Notes under the pieces: model-generated
Databases searched by the model: none
Told to the model about the DNA's origin: nothing
Seen by the model: only the letters and a program-made list of their open reading frames with translations
Program-made: the position numbers and the translations under genes
NCBI GenBank assembly: GCA_031290055.1
Contig: JAITOH010000023.1
Span: 1-5,353, forward strand
Reading direction: 5' to 3'
Origin: Endomicrobium sp.
Lineage (GTDB): Bacteria > Elusimicrobiota > Endomicrobiia > Endomicrobiales > Endomicrobiaceae
Length of the DNA stretch: 5,353 nucleotides
In this document: positions 1-5,353 of the stretch, piece after piece
Layout: every line of letters begins with the position of its first letter
Position numbering within the stretch: position 1 is the first letter of the stretch

Positions 1-3000
1 TGTTACCCAAAAACGGAAGAAAACAACAAGTAATTCTTTTGGGATCCGGTGCTTTGTCTATTGGGCAGGCAGGAGAATTTGATTATTCTGGTTCTCAAGC
101 TGTTAAGGCTTTGGAGGAGGAAGGCATTGAAGTTATAATCATTAATCCAAATATAGCTTCTGTTCAAACGAATAAAGGTCCTAACAAAAAAGTTTATTTG
201 TATCCTATAACTCCTTTCTGGGTGGAGAAAATTATTAAGATTGAAAAACCCTGTGCAATTATTTCTAGCTTTGGTGGGCAGACATCTTTGAATTGTGTTA
301 TATCATTGGAAAAGAATGGGGTTTTGAAAAAGTATAATGTAAAAGTTTTAGGAACTCAAGTTAGTGCTCTTGAGGTTTCTGAAGATAGAGAGCTTTTCGC
401 TCAAAAAATGAAATCAATAAATGCTCCTATAGCAAAAAGTCACGCTGTCTCGACAGTGGAAGCAGCATTAAAAACAGCAGAAAAAATAGGATATCCTGTT
501 ATAACGAGATCTGCGTTTGCTCTAGGTGGACTAGGTAGTGGTTTTGCGAAAAATGCATTAGAACTCAAGAAATTTACACAAGCAGCGCTTATGACTTCTC
601 CTCAAGTATTGATTGAAAAATCTTTGCATGGCTGGAAGGAGATAGAATATGAAGTTATGCGTGATAAAGCAGGGAATGCTATAACAGTATGTAACATGGA
701 AAACTTCGACCCTATGGGTATACATACAGGAGACTCCATAGTAATTGCTCCGTGCCAGACAATAAATAATGTCGAAAACAACATGTTAAGAGATATGGCT
801 CTTAAAATTGCACAAAATATAGGCATAGTAGGTGAGTGTAATGTACAATATGCCCTAAACCCAAAAGAATATGAGTTTTACGTAATTGAAGTTAATGCAA
901 GGTTATCACGTTCTAGTGCGTTGGCAAGTAAAGCCACTGGCTATCCTATTGCATATATATCTGCGAAAATAGTTATAGGATTTGATTTACTTGAACTCAA
1001 GAACCCTGTTACTGGTACTACTTCAGCGTTTTATGAACCGTCACTTGATTATGTTACTTTGAAAGTTCCGCGTTGGGATTTAAACAAATTTAGCGGAGTT
1101 TCAAAAAATCTTGGGACACAAATGAAATCTGTTGGTGAAGTTATGGCTATTGGAAGAAATTTTTGCGAAGTTATACAAAAAGCCTTGAGAATGGTAAATG
1201 AAGATGAGGAAGGTATAACTGTAAATATTTTTAAAAATGCTTTTGAAGAAGATCTCGAAAAAGAACTTCTATCGCCAACAAACCTTAGAGTTTTTGCAAT
1301 TTACGAAGCATTTAAGAGAGGGAAACCTCTTGAATATGTTTATGAAAAAACAAAAATAGACTATTGGTTTTTATCACATATCTTGTATCTTGCGGAATCC
1401 GAGATAGAATTGTTGGACTATTTTAGATCAACAATCAAAAAATATAGTGTTACATTAGAAGAAGTCTATGATGTTTATAAACAAATTTCAATAGACCATT
1501 TACGACGTTTAAAATCAATAGGTTTTTCTGATTTTCAGCTTACGAAAATATATGTTTCAATCTGTTTAAATATTAAAGTAAATCTAAGCATAAAAGAAAT
1601 AAGAAAATTATCTTTTGGTGTGAGAATATTAAGAAAAGAACTTGGAATTTCACCTGTTGTAAAACAAATAGATACAACATCTTCGGAATATCCTACAAAG
1701 TCGAATTATTTGTATTTAACTTATGATGGTATATACAGTGATGTATTTCAAAAAAAAAAAAAGAGCATCATAACTCTTGGAAGTGGTAGCTATCGCATAG
1801 GAAGTAGTTTAGAGTTTGACTGGTGTTCTGTTATGACTAGTAGTTATTTTAAAAATAAAAAAATTGATAGCGTTATAATCAATTGTAATCCGGAAACAGT
1901 ATCAACGGATTACAGTGCTTCAGATAGACTTTACTTTGAAGAACTTTCTTTTGAGAGAGTGTTGGACATTATAGATATTGAGAATTCTAAAGGTGTAGTT
2001 GCTTGTATGGGAGGGCAGCACCCAAATAATTTAATTCAACCTTTAAGTGAAGCTAATGTTAATATTTTAGGACATAGTCAAAAGAGTGTTGATGGGGCTG
2101 AGGATAGAGAAAAATTTTCTGCTATGCTAGATAAATTAAGAATAGATCAACCAGAATGGACTTCAGCTGTTTCACTTACTGACATAAAAGAATTTATAAA
2201 AAAAGTAGGTTTTCCAGTTTTAATTCGTCCAAGTTTTGTTTTGTCAGGAACTCTTATGAATATTGCAAATGATCAAGAAAGTTTGGATTATTATTTATCG
2301 CTCACTAAAAATATTTCAGCAGATTTCCCAGTTGTTATTTCAAAATTTATCCTTGATGCTAAGGAGATAGAATGTGATGGAGTTGCTAAAGATGGTGAGG
2401 TAATACTTTCTCTTGTGAGTGAACACATTGAAAATGCCGGAGTTCACAGTGGAGATGCTACAATGGTTTTTCCCTCACAAAAAATATATGTTCATACGGT
2501 AAATGTTATAAAGGAGATAGTAAGAAAAGTGGTAAAAGGACTTAATTTAAATGGGCCTTTTAATATACAATTTATAGCTAAAGATAATGATATTAAAGTT
2601 ATTGAGTGCAATGCTAGAGCTTCGAGATCTTTCCCGTTTATTTCAAAAGTTTCTGGAATAAATCTTGCTGAACTTTCATGTAAAGTAATGAATAAAGAGA
2701 AAGTAAAAAAAATTTTAGTGGATGAAAGTGAAATATCTTATGTTGGAGTAAAAGCTTCAATGTTTAGTTTCCAAAGATTGGATGGGGCCGATCCTATAGT
2801 AGGTGTTGAAATGGCTTCTACAGGTGAAGTAGGTTGTCTGGGCATAAAATTTAATCATGCAATGCTTTTATCAATGGAAGCAACTCAAATAATAAAACCT
2901 AAAAAAGGAATTCTTCTAAGCACTGGTCGAGAAATAGAAAAAATCAAATTTATGAAAGTAGTAGAAAATATTTATAAATTAGGGATTCCTATTTATGCAA

Positions 3001-3290
3001 CTAAAGGGACATCAAAATATCTTGAAAATAGAGGTTATATGGCTAACACTGTTCATTGGAATCGAACTCCGCGAGCAATTGATATCATAATTGACGGTAA
3101 AGTTGATTTTGTGATCAATATAAGTAAGAATTTAAGTGTGGATGAATTGCATAATAATTCGGAAATAAGGAAAATGGCGGTTAAGTGTGGATGCTCTATT
3201 TTAACTAATATAGAAAAAGTGCTTGCATATTTAAAAGCATATGATTCGTATGATGAATTACAAAATATAGAAAATTGTATTAATTTGTAA
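1..3290 (+). CDS. carB: Carbamoyl-phosphate synthase large subunit (CarB), 5'-truncated by window edge
   Basis: Makes carbamoyl phosphate from bicarbonate, two ATP and ammonia channelled from the CarA glutaminase; cytoplasmic, feeding pyrimidine and arginine synthesis. The reading frame is open from base 3 (LPKNGRKQQVILLGSG), so the TTG at 39 is an internal Leu, not the start. Bases 1-2 are TG, so the true start codon may straddle the left edge, giving about 1096 residues (E. coli 1073). Residues below count from the TTG. ATP-grasp half 1 is about 1-385: Arg117, Arg157 and Glu284/Asn286/Arg288 match E. coli Arg129, Arg169 and Glu299/Asn301/Arg303. An oligomerisation region covers about 400-560. 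ATP-grasp half 2 is about 575-930, with Arg690, Arg730 and Glu856/Asn858/Arg860. The MGS-like allosteric domain is about 955-1080, with the YATKGT loop and VINISKN. It stops at TAA 3288-3290. Motifs such as ALGGLGSGF and RIGSSLEFDW mark the Bacteroidetes/eukaryote-like subtype. An upstream carA, or fusion to it, cannot be seen. Confidence 0.97.
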   Translation, partial: LPKNGRKQQVILLGSGALSIGQAGEFDYSGSQAVKALEEEGIEVIIINPNIASVQTNKGPNKKVYLYPITPFWVEKIIKIEKPCAIISSFGGQTSLNCVISLEKNGVLKKYNVKVLGTQVSALEVSEDRELFAQKMKSINAPIAKSHAVSTVEAALKTAEKIGYPVITRSAFALGGLGSGFAKNALELKKFTQAALMTSPQVLIEKSLHGWKEIEYEVMRDKAGNAITVCNMENFDPMGIHTGDSIVIAPCQTINNVENNMLRDMALKIAQNIGIVGECNVQYALNPKEYEFYVIEVNARLSRSSALASKATGYPIAYISAKIVIGFDLLELKNPVTGTTSAFYEPSLDYVTLKVPRWDLNKFSGVSKNLGTQMKSVGEVMAIGRNFCEVIQKALRMVNEDEEGITVNIFKNAFEEDLEKELLSPTNLRVFAIYEAFKRGKPLEYVYEKTKIDYWFLSHILYLAESEIELLDYFRSTIKKYSVTLEEVYDVYKQISIDHLRRLKSIGFSDFQLTKIYVSICLNIKVNLSIKEIRKLSFGVRILRKELGISPVVKQIDTTSSEYPTKSNYLYLTYDGIYSDVFQKKKKSIITLGSGSYRIGSSLEFDWCSVMTSSYFKNKKIDSVIINCNPETVSTDYSASDRLYFEELSFERVLDIIDIENSKGVVACMGGQHPNNLIQPLSEANVNILGHSQKSVDGAEDREKFSAMLDKLRIDQPEWTSAVSLTDIKEFIKKVGFPVLIRPSFVLSGTLMNIANDQESLDYYLSLTKNISADFPVVISKFILDAKEIECDGVAKDGEVILSLVSEHIENAGVHSGDATMVFPSQKIYVHTVNVIKEIVRKVVKGLNLNGPFNIQFIAKDNDIKVIECNARASRSFPFISKVSGINLAELSCKVMNKEKVKKILVDESEISYVGVKASMFSFQRLDGADPIVGVEMASTGEVGCLGIKFNHAMLLSMEATQIIKPKKGILLSTGREIEKIKFMKVVENIYKLGIPIYATKGTSKYLENRGYMANTVHWNRTPRAIDIIIDGKVDFVINISKNLSVDELHNNSEIRKMAVKCGCSILTNIEKVLAYLKAYDSYDELQNIENCINL
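1750..1762 (+). repeat. A13 homopolymer inside carB
   Basis: Thirteen consecutive A residues read in frame as the end of a Gln codon and then four Lys (FQKKKKS). The tract lies in the linker just before the second synthetase half starts (SIITLGSG). It is the longest homopolymer in the window. One A fewer brings TAA into frame at 1771-1773. One A more brings TAG into frame at 1787-1789. Any slippage would therefore end translation with only the first half made. Confidence 0.95.
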
Positions 3291-3460
3291 ACAATATAGA
3301 AAACCTAAATGTGCTTGTACTCTGCTATAGTCTTATATAGATACATGTAAATCTCTGAAATTTATTTGATAAAAATGCCAGGTATAAATAAAATATTTTT
3401 TGTAATTTAGTAGGGTATATTTCGTAGCATTATATCATTATTAATTTAAAGTTAAAGGCT

Positions 3461-3508
3461 ACTATTTGGAATAGTTTAGAAATGAACAATTAAAAACAAC
3501 TATTCCAA
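3461..3508. promoter_or_regulatory. Overlapping inverted repeats able to form two alternative hairpins
   Basis: TTGGAATAGTT at 3466-3476 is a perfect 11-base complement of AACTATTCCAA at 3498-3508, with a 21-base loop. The AATAGT part (3470-3475) is also complementary to ACTATT at 3461-3466, with a 3-base loop. The two stems share bases and cannot form together. The T-runs downstream (3517-3521 and 3526-3530) begin about eight bases after the long stem, so this is not a canonical terminator. A weak terminator, an attenuator-like switch, a protein-binding palindrome or the remnant of a small mobile repeat are all possible. The base pairing is seen directly; the function is inference. Confidence 0.4.
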
Positions 3509-3520
3509 CATGAGGATTTT

Positions 3521-3544
3521 TAAAATTTTTAAGTGTAAATTTTA
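3521..3544. repeat. A/T-only inverted repeat
   Basis: TAAAATTT (3521-3528) pairs with AAATTTTA (3537-3544) across an 8-base loop. The stem contains only A-T pairs and would be weak in RNA. In sequence this AT-rich it may well be chance. It lies directly downstream of the alternative-hairpin segment. Confidence 0.3.
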
Positions 3545-3552
3545 TAGTTGTG

Positions 3553-3576
3553 TGTAGAAAATGATGATTTTCTATA
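3553..3576. promoter_or_regulatory. Compact hairpin in the presumed priA leader
   Basis: TAGAAAAT (3555-3562) and ATTTTCTA (3567-3574) form a perfect 8-base-pair stem with a GATG loop. One G-U and one further A-U pair extend it to ten on the RNA. It ends about 23 bases before the priA start codon and about 12 bases before the weak ribosome-binding site. It has no T-tract after it, so it is not a terminator. If transcribed, it could affect translation initiation or mRNA stability, but the stem is AT-rich. Confidence 0.35.
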
Positions 3577-3587
3577 AATGGTAAAAA

Positions 3588-3591
3588 TAGG
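3588..3591 (+). promoter_or_regulatory. Weak ribosome-binding site for priA
   Basis: TAGG at 3588-3591 sits eight bases before the ATG at 3600 and is the only Shine-Dalgarno-like sequence at proper spacing. It is short, which suggests low or leader-dependent translation. It supports the ATG at 3600, which also gives the expected PriA N-terminus. Confidence 0.4.
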
Positions 3592-3599
3592 TTGATATT

Positions 3600-5353
3600 A
3601 TGCTAGTGTCTGAAGTTGTACTTCCAATTTCGATAAATAAAAGTTTTTATTACCTCCCTCCTGAAAATGTAGATCATGAAAGTATTGTTGGAAAAAGGGT
3701 TAAGGTGCAGTTTGGCAGAAAAATTTTTAATGCCTATGTAATTTCGTGCCAAAGCCTTAAAGATTATAAGAATCTAAAGCTGAAGCGAATTATTGAAATA
3801 ATTGATGATGAATCACTTATTAGCAAAGAAATAATGGGACTCGCAGACTATATTTCAAAGAATTATATTTGTTCTTTAGGTGAAGCGCTTGCTTCAATAA
3901 TTCCTATCTCAATGATACCTCAAAAAAGATTCTCAAAAAATAAAGTTATTGTAGGTAAGGAAATAATAACATGTAAAGATCCAATTCTAAATATTCAGCA
4001 AGTGATTGCTATTAACTTAATAAATAAAAGTTTGGAAAATAACACTCATAATTCTTTTCTGCTTCATGGTGTTAATTCTTCAGTGAAGACCGAGGTTTAT
4101 GTTCATGCTATAAAACATGCTTTAAAGCGAAATAAAAGCGTTATAATTCTTGTACCTGAAATTTTTCTTACAGTTCAGTTTGTAGATATTATGACAAAAT
4201 TTTTTGGTTCAAACGTAAATGTGTGGCATAGTGGTATAAGAAATACAGAAAAATATAATTTCTTTTTAAAAGCAAAAAATGGCTATACAGGAATAATGAT
4301 AGGTACAAGATCTGCAGTTTTTACTCCGTTTAAAAATTTAGGGATTATAGTTGTTGATGAAGAACACGAACGTGCATATAAACAGGAACGAAGACCGTTT
4401 TACGATACTAGGGAAATTGCGAAATGGCGTGGGAAATATCATAATGCCGTTGTAATTTTAGGTTCTGCGACTCCTTCTTTGGAAAGTTATAAAGATGCAT
4501 TAGAAAATAAAACAATTTTGATAGAACTAAAAGAGCATGTATGTAAAAAAGAATTGCCAGAAATAAAAGTTTTGACATTAAAAAATAGACTATTTAAAGC
4601 GTATTCTCTTCTTTCGGAAACTGTAGAATCAATATCAAAAGTTTTAGCAAAAAAAGAGCAAGTAATAGTTTTTTTGAATCGCAGAGGATATTTTTTATCA
4701 ATTATATGTAAAAAATGTGGATCTGTCTACCAATGTCCAAAATGTTCTATTTCAATGATTTTTCATAAAAACCCAGATCTGCTTAGATGTCATTATTGTA
4801 GCTATATAAAAAATCTACCGATAATTTGTTCAGTATGTAAAAATAAAGACATGAGAGTTTTTGGAACTGGGACTCAAAAAGTTGAGTCTGAGTTAAAGAA
4901 ACTTTTTAAAGATGCAAAAATTTTTAGATTAGATGGGGATACAGCATATTTAAATAGAAATTATAAAAAAGTTTATAATGGTATGAAAAATGATGAATAT
5001 GATATATTAATCGGAACGCAAATGATTACAAAGGGATTTGATTTTCCTAAGGTAAGTTTGGTCTGCGTAGTAGATGCAGATACTTCTTTATATATGTCCA
5101 GCTTTAAAGCAGTTGAAAAAACTTTTCAACTGCTTACGCAAATCGCTGAACGTTGTTGGCGTGGCAATATAAGAGGCAGCGTTATAGTGCAGACAAGACA
5201 CCCTAAACATTATGCAATAGAGTGTGCGAAATCCCATGACTATATTTCATTTTATAAGACAGAAATAGAGCAGAGAAAAAAATTATTTTATCCTCCTTTT
5301 TGCGATATCGCAAAAATTTTAATAAAAAATAAAAAAGAGAACAAAGCTGATGA
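3600..5353 (+). CDS. priA: Primosomal protein N' (PriA replication-restart helicase), 3'-truncated by window edge, with degenerate ATPase motifs
   Basis: PriA binds stalled or repaired forks and D-loops in the cytoplasm, reloads the replicative helicase, and is normally a 3'-to-5' superfamily 2 helicase. The frame is open for 584 codons and runs off the window; full-length PriA is about 730 residues, so the C-terminal domain is mostly missing. From the ATG at 3600: the 3'-DNA-binding domain is about 1-100 (GKRVKVQFGRK), followed by the winged-helix region (YISKNYICSLGEAL). The helicase core has Walker A at 157-164, DEEH at 253-256, GSAT at 288-291, motif V GTQMITKG at 472-479 and motif VI at 514-522. 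The zinc region is inserted in the core, with all eight cysteines: 370, 373, 379, 382, 397, 400, 410, 413. Oddities: Walker A reads GVNSSVKT instead of GVTGSGKT, and motif VI reads QIAERCWRG instead of QVAGRAGRG. PEIFLTVQ (186-193) and the segment after YKQE (264-270) also depart from consensus. Identity is certain; helicase activity is doubtful. Confidence 0.93.
   Translation, partial: MLVSEVVLPISINKSFYYLPPENVDHESIVGKRVKVQFGRKIFNAYVISCQSLKDYKNLKLKRIIEIIDDESLISKEIMGLADYISKNYICSLGEALASIIPISMIPQKRFSKNKVIVGKEIITCKDPILNIQQVIAINLINKSLENNTHNSFLLHGVNSSVKTEVYVHAIKHALKRNKSVIILVPEIFLTVQFVDIMTKFFGSNVNVWHSGIRNTEKYNFFLKAKNGYTGIMIGTRSAVFTPFKNLGIIVVDEEHERAYKQERRPFYDTREIAKWRGKYHNAVVILGSATPSLESYKDALENKTILIELKEHVCKKELPEIKVLTLKNRLFKAYSLLSETVESISKVLAKKEQVIVFLNRRGYFLSIICKKCGSVYQCPKCSISMIFHKNPDLLRCHYCSYIKNLPIICSVCKNKDMRVFGTGTQKVESELKKLFKDAKIFRLDGDTAYLNRNYKKVYNGMKNDEYDILIGTQMITKGFDFPKVSLVCVVDADTSLYMSSFKAVEKTFQLLTQIAERCWRGNIRGSVIVQTRHPKHYAIECAKSHDYISFYKTEIEQRKKLFYPPFCDIAKILIKNKKENKAD

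Larger units (their letters stand above)
3291..3599. other. Non-coding spacer between carB and priA
   Basis: 309 very AT-rich bases. The forward frames I translated from the 5' part are broken by stops within about 15 codons, and no recognisable protein remnant, tRNA or other RNA gene was seen. There is no G+C-rich hairpin followed directly by a T-run after carB. AT-rich hexamers resembling -10 boxes occur (for example TATATT at 3416-3421), but none has a convincing -35 at proper spacing, so no promoter is called. The 3' part, from 3461, carries the inverted repeats listed separately. The size of the spacer argues against tight translational coupling of the two genes, though co-transcription is not excluded. 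Confidence 0.7.

Noticed and set aside
602..826. 74-codon open frame on the minus strand
   Set aside because: It lies wholly inside the conserved ATP-grasp region of carB, resembles no known protein, and has no ribosome-binding site or independent support; it is a shadow of carB.
3315..3341. Possible promoter: TTGTAC (3315-3320) with downstream TATAGA-like hexamers
   Set aside because: The best -10-like hexamers lie 13-15 bases away, too short, and the one at 17 bases matches consensus poorly. In sequence this AT-rich such matches are expected by chance.
3390..3399. Self-complementary AAAATATTTT followed by further T residues
   Set aside because: Low-complexity A/T palindrome with no room for a loop; not a believable terminator or binding site on its own.
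3466..3530. Rho-independent terminator for carB
   Set aside because: The stem is AT-rich with a 21-base loop, sits 175 bases past the stop codon, and the T-runs do not follow the stem directly. Kept only as an inverted repeat of unknown role.
1..5353. A new multi-gene system (defence island, mobile element, CRISPR, toxin-antitoxin)
   Set aside because: The two genes are housekeeping carB and priA, and the only spacer has no gene-sized frame, no regularly spaced direct repeats and no transposase remnant that I could recognise.

Overview
The window is AT-rich (roughly one third G+C by eye) and holds two same-strand protein genes, both cut by the window edges, with a 309-base non-coding stretch between them. 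Codon use is strongly A/T-ending. The carbamoyl-phosphate synthase is of the long subtype seen in Bacteroidetes, eukaryotic CPS enzymes and some other bacteria, not the E. coli subtype. Together with long A-tracts and signs of relaxed constraint in the second gene, this suggests a host-associated bacterium with a drifting genome. An Endomicrobium-like (Elusimicrobiota) or Bacteroidetes-like symbiont would fit, but this is inference from composition and protein flavour, not an identification.

Bases 1-3290 encode nearly all of CarB, the large subunit of carbamoyl-phosphate synthase. It supplies carbamoyl phosphate for pyrimidine and arginine synthesis. Both ATP-grasp halves and the allosteric domain are present with their key residues, so it looks functional. 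A run of 13 A residues lies at the junction between its two halves.

Bases 3291-3599 contain no credible gene. The last 140 bases are rich in inverted repeats: a segment that can form either of two mutually exclusive hairpins, an all-A/T stem, and a compact hairpin just upstream of the next gene. None is a textbook rho-independent terminator.

Bases 3600-5353 encode the first 584 residues of PriA (primosomal protein N'), the replication-restart helicase. The ORF is uninterrupted, and the DNA-binding region, DEEH box, SAT motif, motif V and all eight zinc cysteines are intact. However, the Walker A loop and motif VI have each lost normally invariant glycines. This reads either as an ATPase-impaired PriA kept for its scaffold role or as an early stage of gene decay, and is the most notable observation in the window.

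The two genes have no direct functional link. I see no mobile element, CRISPR array, RNA gene or new multi-gene system here.
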